Shown: one piece after another, positions 38,387-47,514 of the stretch
Numbering within the stretch: the first letter of the stretch is position 1
Layout of the letters: every line of letters begins with the position of its first letter
From: Chania multitudinisentens RB-25
GTDB taxonomy: Bacteria > Pseudomonadota > Gammaproteobacteria > Enterobacterales > Enterobacteriaceae
DNA: 64,000 nt
Assembly (NCBI RefSeq): GCF_000520015.2
Contig: NZ_CP007044.2
Coordinates: forward strand, 5,394,001 to 5,458,000
Direction: 5' to 3'
Position numbers and translations under genes: made by a program
The notes under the pieces: model-generated
The model's database searches: none
Seen by the model: only the letters and a program-made list of their open reading frames with translations
What the model was told of the DNA's origin: nothing

Positions 38387-39701
38387 GAGCCTGTTCATAA
38401 TTCTGTGTAACTGCCCGCCTATTAAAGGTGGTCGTTTAGACGGTCACCGAACTCGATAATAAAACGACTCATTGCCAACCACCAGTTCTGGATCGGCATA
38501 CTCCATTTTTTCGAGGCCGCCTGGATCGCCAGATAAATCACTTTTCTCACCGAGTCGTCTGTCGGGAACACTTTACGTTTCTTAATCGCCTGCCGGATAA
38601 CGCTGTTCAGTGATTCGATAGCATTGGTCGTGTAGATGGCTTTGCGAATATCCACTGGATAACCAAAGAACGTGTTGAGATTTTCCCAGTGTGTACGCCA
38701 GCCTTTGCTGATTTGCGGGTATTTTTCATCCCAGACGCCTGCGAACTTGTCCAACGCCATCAGGGCCGCTTCCTCTGTCGGGGCCTGGTACACCGTTTTC
38801 AACCCGCCGGTGACTGCTTTGTAGTCTTTCCACGACACGTACTTCAGGCTGTTACGTACCATGTGGATAATACACAGCTGGATGTGGGTTTGCGGATAGA
38901 CGTTGTTTATCGCATCGGGGAAGCCTTTCAGACCATCTACGCAGGCAATCAGGATGTCTTGAAGACCCCGCTTTTTCAGTTCAGTTAACACGCCCAACCA
39001 GAATTTGGCCCCTTCATTTTCTGCCAGCCACATGCCCAGAAGTTCTTTCTGCCCCTCGGTGTTGATGCCCAAGACAAGGAACACGGCTTTGTTGATGACG
39101 CTACCATTTTGACGCACCCTCACCACAATAAAATCGATATAAACAATTGGATACAGTGAGTCCAGTGGCCGATTTTGCCACTCAGTGACCAGCTCTTTAA
39201 CGGCATCGGTGACTTTGGATATCAGCGTGGGTGACACGTCGGCATCGTACATTTCTTTGAACGTGGCAACGATTTCTCTCGTGGTCATCCCTTTGGCATA
39301 CAAAGATAAAATCTGGCTGTCCATCTGCGTGATACGCGTCTGGTTTTTCTTGATTAACTGAGGCTCGAAGGTGTTTTCACGGTCGCGGGGTGTATTCAGT
39401 TCGACCTCACCATCATCAGTGAGCAACGTCTTAGACGAATAACCATTACGGGTATTCGAACCTGCTTTGGATGCATTTTTCTCATGGCCGAGGTGTTCCG
39501 TAAGTTCAGCATTCAACGCTGTTTCGACGGTAAGCTTGGTCAACATACGAGAAAATGCATTGAGGTCAGCTTCAGTTTTAAGGCCTTTAGCCAGTTCGGC
39601 CGCAAGTGCCTTAAGTTTCTTTTCGTCCATAATTTGCCTGTCTCCATTGTCAGGAAGAACATATCAAAAACAAGCAATTACACAATTTAAATTACAGTCT
39701 C
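38387..39701 (-). mobile_element. IS256-family insertion sequence with 8-bp target duplication
   Basis: A complete 1315-bp element. The direct repeat CTTCAAAG occurs on both sides (38379-38386 and 39702-39709), the 8-bp duplication expected for IS256. Terminal inverted repeats start GAGCCTGT at the left and GAGACTGT at the right (reverse complement), and share a second block TGTGTAA(C/T)TGC. One transposase gene on the minus strand fills the element. The intact target duplication suggests recent insertion without rearrangement. Confidence 0.9.
38422..39630 (-). CDS. IS256-family transposase
   Basis: A 402-aa Mutator-type transposase of normal length. The first Asp of the DDE set is in YIDFIVVRVR, the second in ACVDGLKGFPDAI, and the Glu in TTNAIESLNSVIRQ. 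The HLGHEKNASK stretch and NTRNGYSSKTL are typical N-terminal family features. No frameshift or early stop, so it is probably active. Confidence 0.92.
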   Translation of the reverse strand: MDEKKLKALAAELAKGLKTEADLNAFSRMLTKLTVETALNAELTEHLGHEKNASKAGSNTRNGYSSKTLLTDDGEVELNTPRDRENTFEPQLIKKNQTRITQMDSQILSLYAKGMTTREIVATFKEMYDADVSPTLISKVTDAVKELVTEWQNRPLDSLYPIVYIDFIVVRVRQNGSVINKAVFLVLGINTEGQKELLGMWLAENEGAKFWLGVLTELKKRGLQDILIACVDGLKGFPDAINNVYPQTHIQLCIIHMVRNSLKYVSWKDYKAVTGGLKTVYQAPTEEAALMALDKFAGVWDEKYPQISKGWRTHWENLNTFFGYPVDIRKAIYTTNAIESLNSVIRQAIKKRKVFPTDDSVRKVIYLAIQAASKKWSMPIQNWWLAMSRFIIEFGDRLNDHL

Positions 39702-39835
39702 CTTCAAAGTGTATCGAATACACGGAACGGTCAGTAACCTACCGGTTAGAATCTCCTACATTCGTAAATTAGCGTACTTTTCATTAGCATTATTAAGACG
39801 TGTATATACATTAGCATTTACTACACAGGCTAATG

Positions 39836-40737
39836 TTATAAATCTTGATCTAATTTATACCTTCTCAGCACTATATAACTAAGATCACCACACCACAGTA
39901 TTGGTTTACCTGTTGTAGCATATGTACAAGTACCAATAATTAGTGCATGACATCCATCTAATTCATCAAGACTATTTTTAACCTTAAACTGCTCTTTAAA
40001 CTCACTTGATATTTCACTATTAATACAAACACTTAAGCCTGACTTGATATTACCTGCATTTAACCAAATTTTGCCATCTCTTGTTTGTCCAACATCACTA
40101 ATAAATCCCCCAAATATTCTACGAGCACCGTCCATCCATGGTGCAACATTAATAAATTCGACAAACAGTTCTCCCCCACGGTCCGGTAAATCGTTAAAAG
40201 ATTGATCTTTAAACCCCACCTTTTTATCGGCGTAGCATAGTCCTTTTGACTGCACTAACTTGTAAAGTAGGTTTTTTAAAGTAAAATGCGCTGGATATTT
40301 TAAACTCCCACCATCAGCAGTTTTTTCACCCGTGAACTTTTGCCCCTGGGGTGTAGTCTCAGTGTTATCTGCCGCTGTTTTGACATTAATGTCATAGCCT
40401 TGCGTTAATCCCAAATCTAGTACTATGCCGCTATCGGCATCTGATGCAGGCAATCCTTTATTTTCATCCCCTCCCCTACAGCCTCATATGAAGTCCCCAG
40501 TGAGCAGTTTTCGTGGTGATGGGCGCAAAAATGCGGTGAGTCATTTCCGTAACTTGATCGTCTGAACCATGCATCCCCCTTACATTCAGTACAAAGCAAA
40601 CTCCGTCTCTTCAGTTGGATCTCAGCAAGAGGCAATGCGTAAAATGCATCTGCAATCCATTCTTTTTCATCAATAGTACAGAAAGCTTTATCCACGACGA
40701 TCCCCTCGTTCAAGCTACATATCAATCTTACCATCAC
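39836..40737 (-). pseudogene. Cys/His-rich protein gene split by a frameshift
   Basis: Two adjacent minus-strand frames join into one ~290-aa protein. The first (40737-40423) has a zinc-finger-like stretch (CTECKGDAWF ... HFCAHHHENC) and loses frame near a GGGGAGGGG run at ~40468-40478. The second frame (down to 39836) continues at once with DENKGLPASDADSGIVLDLG, has no good start of its own, and runs to RRYKLDQDL. A one-base indel in the G-rich tract is the simplest explanation. I do not recognise the family. It may be a broken island gene or a sequencing error. Confidence 0.55.
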
Positions 40738-41158
40738 TTATAAAGAATATTTAGTTAGAAGGTATGATCCAGTTCAAGTTATCGGAAAAAGCTGCTTACG
40801 AACTTATCTTTACTAGTTGTTCCAACCTAACCGCCCCATTAGTTGAACTAACTGTACTATTCCAGAAAAGCACGTGTTTTATTAATAAGTTTGAAACGGT
40901 AGTATATCGACAGATAATTTATTTTAACCATTTCAAGTCGGCACCCTAATATCCCACACCTTGGCACTAATAATATCTGAGTAAATAAACTCATTTGGAT
41001 TATAAAAATTTAAACGGTGCTACCCTCCCCAAAAAAGAAGCACCTGCATCTACAAATATTCTCAGACGCCTATCTCAACGAGTAAACAATAGAAAAACTA
41101 GAGTTATAAATCATGAAGAGTGTAAATGGACCGAACATATTAAATCATTACAATTTCG
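40738..41158. other. AT-rich spacer without a supported gene
   Basis: About 420 bp between the split gene and the IS407-type element. A 61-codon open frame (40764-40949) has no good ribosome site or recognisable family, and I do not call it. Confidence 0.4.
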
Positions 41159-41230
41159 TTGACCTGCACCCCGTTGATTAATACACCGTGATGTTAGTAA
41201 TGTCTTCATTAGCAACGTGAGGGCATTACC

Positions 41231-41494
41231 ATGAAGAAGCGGTTTTCCGACGAACAGATCATCAGTATCCTCCGCGAAGCGGAAGTCGGGGTTTCTGCCC
41301 GGGAACTCTGCCGCAAGTACGCTATTTCAGACGCCACTTTCTACACCTGGCGCAAGAAGTTTGGCGGCATGGAAGTCCCTGAGGTGAAGCGGCTTAAGTC
41401 GCTTGAAGAGGAGAACGCCCGACTCAAGAAGCTGCTTGCCGAAGCCATGCTGGATAAGGAGGCGCTTCAGGTGGCTCTTGGGCGAAAGTACTGA
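41231..41494 (+). CDS. IS3-family transposase OrfA (IS407 group)
   Basis: An 87-aa OrfA with the family HTH ([20 protein letters not shown]) and leucine zipper ([17 protein letters not shown]). It is complete, with AATGTC/GAGGGC upstream as in the truncated copy at 37997. OrfB follows in the -1 frame, made by programmed frameshifting in this family. Confidence 0.9.
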   Translation: MKKRFSDEQIISILREAEVGVSARELCRKYAISDATFYTWRKKFGGMEVPEVKRLKSLEEENARLKKLLAEAMLDKEALQVALGRKY

Positions 41495-41517
41495 CGACAG
41501 ACCAGAAACGGGAAGCC

Positions 41518-42375
41518 GTGGTGTTGATGTGTGATGTGACCGGTCTGTCGCAACGTCGTGCCTGCAGGCTTACAGGTTTGTCCCTGTCGACCTGCCGCTA
41601 TGACGCTCAGCGTCCATCTGCTGATGCACATTTATCAGGGCGTATTACTGAGCTGGCGCTTGAACGCAGACGTTTTGGTTATCGGCGCATCTGGCAGTTA
41701 TTGCGTCGGGAGGGCCTTCACGTCAATCACAAGCGGGTATACCGCATTTACCACCTTAACGGACTGAGCGTAAAACGCAGACGACGCGGTAAAGGGCTGG
41801 CGACCGAACGGTTTTCGCCTCTGCGCCCGGATGCGCCGAACCTAACCTGGTCGATGGATTTCGTTATGGATGCACTGGCCACTGGCCGCAGGCTCAAGTG
41901 CCTGACCTGCGTGGATGATTTTACGAAGGAGTGCCTGACAATTACCGCCGCATTCGGGATTTCAGGCGTACAGGTCACGCGTATTCTGGACAGTATCGCG
42001 CTGTTTCGTGGCTATCCGGCTACGATAAGAACCGATCAGGGACCGGAATTCACCTGCCGTGCACTGGATCAATGGGCCTTTGAGCATAGCGTGGAACTGC
42101 GTCTTATCCAGCCGGGCAAACCGACTCAGAACGGATTTATTGAGAGTTTTAACGGACGATTTAGAGATGAGTGTCTGAACGAGCACTGGTTCAGCGATAT
42201 TGTTCACGCCAGGAAAACGATTAATGACTGGCGGCAGGATTATAACGAGTGCCGTCCACATTCATTGCTGGATTACCAGACTCCATCTGAATTTGCAGCG
42301 GACTGGCGAAATAGGAGATATGAAGAAAAATCAACCTGGACTGACCCCACCCCGGTAGACGATCCTGCCCTATAG
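41518..42375 (+). CDS. IS3-family transposase OrfB (IS407 group), altered C-terminus
   Basis: The DDE integrase core is intact: Asp in [10 protein letters not shown], Asp in RTDQGPEF, Glu in [11 protein letters not shown]. The last ~13 residues (from [13 protein letters not shown]) are encoded by the inserted 40-bp repeat rather than by the element. Homologues, and the residual codons at 43768-43779 (I-T-N-stop), indicate the native end is ...DITN. The change is outside the catalytic core, but the element's right end is now separated from the gene by the second IS. Confidence 0.8.
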   Translation: MVLMCDVTGLSQRRACRLTGLSLSTCRYDAQRPSADAHLSGRITELALERRRFGYRRIWQLLRREGLHVNHKRVYRIYHLNGLSVKRRRRGKGLATERFSPLRPDAPNLTWSMDFVMDALATGRRLKCLTCVDDFTKECLTITAAFGISGVQVTRILDSIALFRGYPATIRTDQGPEFTCRALDQWAFEHSVELRLIQPGKPTQNGFIESFNGRFRDECLNEHWFSDIVHARKTINDWRQDYNECRPHSLLDYQTPSEFAADWRNRRYEEKSTWTDPTPVDDPAL

Positions 42376-42497
42376 TTGGACTGACCCCACCCCGGTAGAC
42401 GATCCTGCCCTATAGTTGGACTGACCCCACCCCGGTAGACGATCCTGCCCTATAGTTTGGACTGACCCCACCCCGGTAGACGATCCTGCCCTATAGT
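42337..42497 (+). repeat. Four tandem 40-bp copies of an IS left terminus
   Basis: Copies start at 42337, 42377, 42417 and 42458, each opening TGGACTGACCCCACCCCGG and ending CCTATAGT. They are identical except for one extra T between the third and fourth. The fifth copy (42498) is the true left end of the downstream IS3-family element. There are no variable spacers. Confidence 0.9.
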
Positions 42498-42556
42498 TGG
42501 ACTGACCCCACCCCGGTAGACGATCCTGCCCTATAGTTTGAGCATAGGAGGAACGT

Positions 42557-42841
42557 ATGGGCACACCACGATTTACACCTGAATTTAAGGAAGAAGCCGT
42601 CCGTCAAATAACGGAGCGCGGCTATTCCGTTGCTGAAGTTTCTGACCGTCTTGGGGTTTCTGCACACAGTCTTTACAAGTGGCTACGGGCCATCAAGCCT
42701 GATAACAGCGAACAGCATGCCCATGATCTTCTGGAGGCCAAAAGTGAGATCCTGAAGCTCAGGGCTCAGTTAAAGCGCACTGAAGAAGAACGGGATATTC
42801 TTAAAAAGGCCGCGCGGTACTTTGCAAGGGAGCCCGACTGA
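42557..42841 (+). CDS. IS3-family transposase OrfA
   Basis: A 94-aa OrfA, starting after AGGAGGAACGT. The HTH is GYSVAEVSDRLGVSAHSLYKWL, followed by a coiled coil (AKSEILKLRAQLKRTEEERDIL). A slippery run CTTAAAAAGG near the end is the likely -1 frameshift site that fuses it to OrfB. Confidence 0.92.
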   Translation: MGTPRFTPEFKEEAVRQITERGYSVAEVSDRLGVSAHSLYKWLRAIKPDNSEQHAHDLLEAKSEILKLRAQLKRTEEERDILKKAARYFAREPD

Positions 42842-42882
42842 AGTACCGCTTTATCAATGAGCACCGTGCTGTATGGGGTGTC

Positions 42883-43692
42883 ATGACGATGTGTCGGGTG
42901 CTGTGCGTCGCCCGAGCCGGGTTCTATGCGTGGCTGCATAACCCGGTTTCAGTGCGCGATAACGATAATCAGCGTCTGCTGGCGCTCATCCGTGACTCAT
43001 ATTCACTGAGTGGAGGCGTATACGGTTATCGTCGGGTTCATGGTGATCTAAATGAAATCGGGGAAACCTGCGGTAAAAACCGGGTGAGTCGTATTATGCA
43101 ACTGAACCGAATCAAAGCCGTGCGCGGCTATAAAGCCCCGCGTCGTATCGCCGGCAGACCTTCTGTTGTTGCCCCAAATCGCGTGCAGCGGCAGTTTACC
43201 GTCACCCGGGCCAACCAGGTCTGGGTGACAGATATTACCTATATCCGCACCTGGCAGGGCTGGCTGTATCTGGCAGTGGTCATCGATCTCTTCGCCCGTA
43301 ATGTGGTGGGCTGGTCGATGAAACCCACTCTTTCACGCGAGCTGGCGCTGGATGCACTGATGATGGCGGTGTGGCGACGAAAACCGGAAAGTGAGGTTAT
43401 CGTGCATTCGGACCAGGGTAGTCAGTACGGTAGTGATGACTGGCAACGCTTCTGCCGGGCCAACAACCTGGCGCCAAGTATGAGCCGGCGTGGCAACTGC
43501 TGGGATAATGCTGTAGCAGAATCGTTCTTCAGTTCGCTGAAAAAAGAACGGATCAGAAAACGGATCTACAAAACCCGGGATCTGGCCCGGGCTGATATCT
43601 TCGATTACATTGAAGTGTTCTACAACCGGGCCCGGCGCCACAGTCACCTTGGCGGTCTCAGTCCGGAGGCCTTCGAACAGGCCTCGTCGTGA
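42883..43692 (+). CDS. IS3-family transposase OrfB
   Basis: The catalytic DDE set is complete: VTDITYI, HSDQGSQY and ESFFSSLKKE, followed by the YIEVFYNRARRHSHLGGLSPEAFE tail. The first ATG is inside the family's usual N-terminus (KYRFINEHRAVWGV precedes it in frame), as expected for a product made by frameshifting from OrfA. It appears functional. Confidence 0.9.
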   Translation: MTMCRVLCVARAGFYAWLHNPVSVRDNDNQRLLALIRDSYSLSGGVYGYRRVHGDLNEIGETCGKNRVSRIMQLNRIKAVRGYKAPRRIAGRPSVVAPNRVQRQFTVTRANQVWVTDITYIRTWQGWLYLAVVIDLFARNVVGWSMKPTLSRELALDALMMAVWRRKPESEVIVHSDQGSQYGSDDWQRFCRANNLAPSMSRRGNCWDNAVAESFFSSLKKERIRKRIYKTRDLARADIFDYIEVFYNRARRHSHLGGLSPEAFEQASS

Positions 43693-43727
43693 GGACAGGA
43701 TATGTCTACTGTTGTGGGGTCAGTCCA

Positions 43728-43767
43728 ACTATAGGGCAGGATCGTCTACCGGGGTGGGGTCAGTCCA
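43728..43767 (-). repeat. Inverted 40-bp copy of the IS left terminus
   Basis: Directly after the element's right end lies one copy of the same 40-bp unit as at 42337-42497, in opposite orientation. The cluster is therefore bounded on both outer sides by left-end sequence. Confidence 0.88.
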
Positions 43768-44102
43768 ATTACTAACTGAAGGTTGTATCTAATCCTGGGG
43801 GCAGGTCAATCGCACCTTGCTGCCCCAGGAAGGGAGCATGCCCTGCACTAGTATCCTCACAGCTCACACTCTATTGATACCAACAGCACTTCAGCACAAC
43901 AAAGTAACTCGATAATCACGACTCAAAGTGAAGGTGCCAAAAACTCATTTGAGAGCAATAAATTCAATAACATGAAAAAGCTGTATTTTGCATAGAAAAT
44001 CTTACTTATTGCGCTTGGCTACAAACTCATGCTTGGTAAGATGAGTTTTGAAACAGCACACTAGCTATCTAGTAAGTAATATCACAGTAAAGGAAACTCA
44101 CG

Positions 44103-46178
44103 ATGGATCTTGTAGATAGTGTCGAAGCAGGCAAGCTGACTCTCAGTGAATTGATTGATACCCTGGCAGAAGATAAAAATTATGAACCTTCCAGGTGGAA
44201 TCAGCGATACCGTGAATTTACGGGGCTGCTGCAGCAAGTCCCAACTTTCACGGTGCCTGGATCAGAAGATTTGATTAAACGACTTTGGTATGAACGTGAT
44301 AACGGCATTGCCAGCATCCGTCAGGGTGTCCCTTCACTGGCGGAATATCAGCAAAGTCTGCCACTGCTTAGAGAACTAACCGAACGCGTTCGTCAGCAAC
44401 CAGATGAAGCAACCTACCAATACGTCGGCAGTGCTCTGCAGAAGGCCAAAGAAACCGGGCTACTTAAGCGTATGTATTGGAGTTTGAGAAACCGCGTTTT
44501 TGCCGCTTTTTTGCCAGAGACCTGCACCAGCTCCGTGGATGAGAATGCGTTTACAAGAGTGGCAGATTTCTTAAATAAGAAGTTCAGTCTCGGTTTGGTA
44601 CTGACCGGAAATTGGCTGCAGAAAAACCATGAATTGAAACAAGCCATACACGCCCAATCTCCTAACACAGATCCTTATTACGTGAATATGGCCATCTGGC
44701 ATCTCTATGAATTGCTTCGTGAACGCGATAATGAACAAAAGCAGGAGAAAGTAGCTAGCACTACATCCACAACCAGCAGTGAGCCCATAGATAACAAGAC
44801 CATTCCACATTCACCAACTAATGTGATCTTCTTTGGGCCCCCAGGCACTGGCAAGACCTTCACTTTGCAGCAAAAGATGAAAGAGTACATATCTCATGCT
44901 GTGCCAGCCGATCGTGATGCCTGGCTGGATTCTCGCCTTGAATCGTTGAACTGGATGCAGGTCATAACCCTGGTACTGCTCGATCTTGGTAAACGTGCAA
45001 AAGTTCGCCAAATGACAGAACACCAGTGGTTCCAACGCAAAGCGCTGCTGAATGGCCGTAGTAGCAACTTTTCTCAAACTGCCTGGGCGACGTTGCAATC
45101 CTTCACCATTCCGGGATCAACTACGGTTGCTTACAAAGGTCGTCGTGAACCTGCGATCTTCGACAAAACTGCCGATAGTGAATGGTTCCTGGTTGAATCC
45201 CAGTTAGAGCAAGTGGATGAGCTGCTTTCTCTTTATGCAGAGTTAAAGCAAGGACCTAAATCTGCCGAAGCCATCCAGCGTTTTGCAGTGGTTACGTTCC
45301 ACCAATCTTACGGCTATGAAGAATTTATTGAAGGTATACGCGCTCGCTCTGACGAGAGTGGCAATATCTCTTATCCCATTGAGCCGGGTATCTTTATACG
45401 CCTGTGTCAGCGTGCCAACGCCGATCCTGGACATCGCTACGCCATTTTCATTGATGAGATCAATCGCGGCAACATATCCAAGATCTTTGGTGAACTAATC
45501 TCACTCATTGAAGTAGACAAGCGTGCGGGTATGTCCAATGCAATGAGCCTGCAACTGTCTTATAGCGGTGATCACTTCAGCGTACCCGCCAATGTCGACA
45601 TCATCGGAGCCATGAATACAGCGGACCGTTCTTTAGCTCTGATGGACACGGCTTTGCGCCGTCGCTTTGACTTTGTCGAAATGATGCCTGATCTCTCTTT
45701 ACTGAGTGGAGCTAAGGTGAAAGGCATAGAGCTCGAGTCGTTGTTAGAAAAACTCAATAGCCGCATCGAAGCGCTTTACGATCGTGAACATACACTGGGA
45801 CATGCATTCTTTATGCCGGTAAAAAATGCACTCGATACCGGTGATGAAGAAGCTGCGTTTAAACAATTGAAGATCGTATTCCAGAAAAAGATCATTCCCT
45901 TGTTGCAGGAATACTTTTTCGATGACTGGAACAAGATCAGGCTAGTGCTGGCAGACAACCAGAAACAAGACGACAGCCTGCAATTCGTGATTGAGAAAAC
46001 CGACGATCTCGATACGCTTTTTGGTAACAACCATGGTTTACGACGCCATGATCAGCAATCGACGGCTTACGAGCTCGAAGCATTTGATCAAGAGGTCTGG
46101 AATATGCCACAGGCTTATAGTTCAATTTATCAGCCACAGCAGACCACTCCTGATGAGCAGGCCGTAAACCATGGGTGA
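44103..46178 (+). CDS. mcrB: McrB-type AAA+ GTPase of a modification-dependent restriction system
   Basis: A 691-aa protein. The N-terminal ~230 residues are a probable DNA-recognition part that I cannot assign to a known domain. The motor has Walker A GPPGTGKT (245-252), the McrB hallmark VTFHQSYGYEEFIEGI, Walker B in YAIFIDEINRGNISKIFGE, and the sensor region MNTADRSLALMDTALRRRFDF, all diagnostic of McrB. It powers the McrC nuclease on modified DNA. The ATG follows TAAAGGA. Its end overlaps mcrC by 8 bp. The N-terminus is not the DUF3578 type of E. coli, so the recognised modification may differ. Confidence 0.9.
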   Translation: MDLVDSVEAGKLTLSELIDTLAEDKNYEPSRWNQRYREFTGLLQQVPTFTVPGSEDLIKRLWYERDNGIASIRQGVPSLAEYQQSLPLLRELTERVRQQPDEATYQYVGSALQKAKETGLLKRMYWSLRNRVFAAFLPETCTSSVDENAFTRVADFLNKKFSLGLVLTGNWLQKNHELKQAIHAQSPNTDPYYVNMAIWHLYELLRERDNEQKQEKVASTTSTTSSEPIDNKTIPHSPTNVIFFGPPGTGKTFTLQQKMKEYISHAVPADRDAWLDSRLESLNWMQVITLVLLDLGKRAKVRQMTEHQWFQRKALLNGRSSNFSQTAWATLQSFTIPGSTTVAYKGRREPAIFDKTADSEWFLVESQLEQVDELLSLYAELKQGPKSAEAIQRFAVVTFHQSYGYEEFIEGIRARSDESGNISYPIEPGIFIRLCQRANADPGHRYAIFIDEINRGNISKIFGELISLIEVDKRAGMSNAMSLQLSYSGDHFSVPANVDIIGAMNTADRSLALMDTALRRRFDFVEMMPDLSLLSGAKVKGIELESLLEKLNSRIEALYDREHTLGHAFFMPVKNALDTGDEEAAFKQLKIVFQKKIIPLLQEYFFDDWNKIRLVLADNQKQDDSLQFVIEKTDDLDTLFGNNHGLRRHDQQSTAYELEAFDQEVWNMPQAYSSIYQPQQTTPDEQAVNHG

Positions 46179-47514
46179 AGTTATCTCAGTTTTTGAATAT
46201 GACCTGCTGGGGAGTGGAAAAGCGGCTTCAGTTGGCGCAAAGCTGGTGCCTCAACAGGTCTTTGATTATTTAGAAACATTTAGCCTAACAAGTGATCAAG
46301 GAAGCCAGTTTCTCAAACTCACCTCTCGTTCAGGTTTCAAATTGCTGCAGGTGCAAAACTACGCGGGGATGCTTTCTACGCCTCACGGTATCCAGCTTGA
46401 GATACTGCCCAAGATTGGTAAAAACCTCACGGCTGCGAGTGCGCGAGAAACATTCATTACGATGCTAAGTCACCTGCCTGGGTTTCGACATATTCAAACC
46501 CAGCAGGCCACTCTTCAGGCACAACGCATGCCTTTACTCGAGATTTTTATCAGCCAATTTTTGCAAAGCGTCAGCCAATTGCTTAAACAAGGTTTATGCT
46601 CCGACTATGTGAGCGAGCAAGGTAATCTGGCTTTTATGAAGGGCAAGCTGATGCTCTCTGCACAGCTACGACATAACGCGGTAAATCGCCATAAGTTTTG
46701 TGTCGATTATGATGAGTATATGCCTGATTGTGCTGCCAATCGGCTCTTACACTCCACACTGGATAAGTTACTTAGTCTGAAGCTGTCATCAGAGAATCAA
46801 CGCTGGCTTTACGAACTGCGCTTTGCTTTTGACGGTATTCCACTTAGTAGGGATATTGAGAGCGATATGAACAGCTTACGCATTGAGCGTGGTATGACTC
46901 ATTACAGCGAGCCAATGGCTTGGGCGCAGTTGATCCTGAGAGGAATGAGCCCAAGTGCATTGCAGGGAAACACCAAAGCGATATCACTTTTGTTTCCTAT
47001 GGAAGCGGTATTTGAATCCTTTGTGGCACAGACCCTACCCTACGAATTACCTTCTCACCTAAAAGTTTTTCCTCAAGCAGCAACTTATTCTTTGGTAAAG
47101 CATGGACTTAAAGATTGCTTTAAGCTTCGCCCAGACTTGCTGATTCAATCACGCCAACCAGTTCAAACCAAAATGGTGATGGACACGAAATGGAAGCTGG
47201 TGAACAGTAACGAGCAAAAAAAATCACTATATGGACTTGCGCAATCCGACTTTTATCAAATGTTTGCCTACGGCCAAAAATATCTTGATGGGAGCGGCGA
47301 AATGCATCTGATTTACCCTGCGCATGATGACTTTAGCCAACCGATACCGCAGCACTTTGCTTTTTCAGAGACTTTAAAATTATGGGTAGTGCCATACCGG
47401 ATAATGGCAAAACGCGGTGAGAGGATGATGTGGCCGAGTGACGAGTCCTGTACAATGAGACCCAACCCAGATCGGATGGCTGCTTCAGTATCCTATAGTG
47501 GAGGCATGAGATGA
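46171..47514 (+). CDS. mcrC: McrC-type nuclease subunit
   Basis: A 447-aa protein. The N-terminal beta region with TPHGIQLEILPKIGK is typical of McrC. The C-terminal PD-(D/E)XK nuclease is readable as LRPDLLIQ ... MVMDTKWK, giving Asp and the Asp-x-Lys pair. McrC stimulates McrB GTPase and cleaves DNA. The last ~25 residues (RPNPDRMAASVSYSGGMR) look like an extension beyond the core. It overlaps the next gene by ATGA, so translation is coupled. Confidence 0.88.
   Translation: MGEVISVFEYDLLGSGKAASVGAKLVPQQVFDYLETFSLTSDQGSQFLKLTSRSGFKLLQVQNYAGMLSTPHGIQLEILPKIGKNLTAASARETFITMLSHLPGFRHIQTQQATLQAQRMPLLEIFISQFLQSVSQLLKQGLCSDYVSEQGNLAFMKGKLMLSAQLRHNAVNRHKFCVDYDEYMPDCAANRLLHSTLDKLLSLKLSSENQRWLYELRFAFDGIPLSRDIESDMNSLRIERGMTHYSEPMAWAQLILRGMSPSALQGNTKAISLLFPMEAVFESFVAQTLPYELPSHLKVFPQAATYSLVKHGLKDCFKLRPDLLIQSRQPVQTKMVMDTKWKLVNSNEQKKSLYGLAQSDFYQMFAYGQKYLDGSGEMHLIYPAHDDFSQPIPQHFAFSETLKLWVVPYRIMAKRGERMMWPSDESCTMRPNPDRMAASVSYSGGMR

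Larger units (their letters stand above)
42498..43727 (+). mobile_element. IS3-family element inserted into the IS407-type element
   Basis: A 1230-bp element. The left end TGGACTGACCCCACCCCGG and the right end (inverse of TGGACTGACCCCACAACAG) form ~30-bp imperfect inverted repeats that also share GTAGAC and ATCCTG blocks. OrfA and OrfB occupy the inside. No target duplication is visible, because extra terminus copies sit on both sides. Confidence 0.88.
41159..43809 (+). mobile_element. IS407-type IS3 element, disrupted by a second IS
   Basis: The left end is TTGACCTGC (41159) and the right end its inverse, GCAGGTCAA (ending 43809). The triplet TCG flanks both sides (41156-41158 and 43810-43812), a 3-bp target duplication. 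The last ~42 bp of the element (from ATTACTAACTGA at 43768) lie beyond the inserted second IS. Without the insertion the two halves join as a normal IS407-group element of ~1.2 kb. Confidence 0.8.

Noticed and set aside
42337..42537. Possible CRISPR array (regular ~40-bp repeats)
   Set aside because: The copies are head-to-tail with no variable spacers, no cas genes are nearby, and the unit equals the left terminus of the adjacent IS.
42370..42564. Minus-strand open frame of 64 codons with repeated protein motif
   Set aside because: It arises only from reading through the tandem IS-end repeats; there is no start signal.
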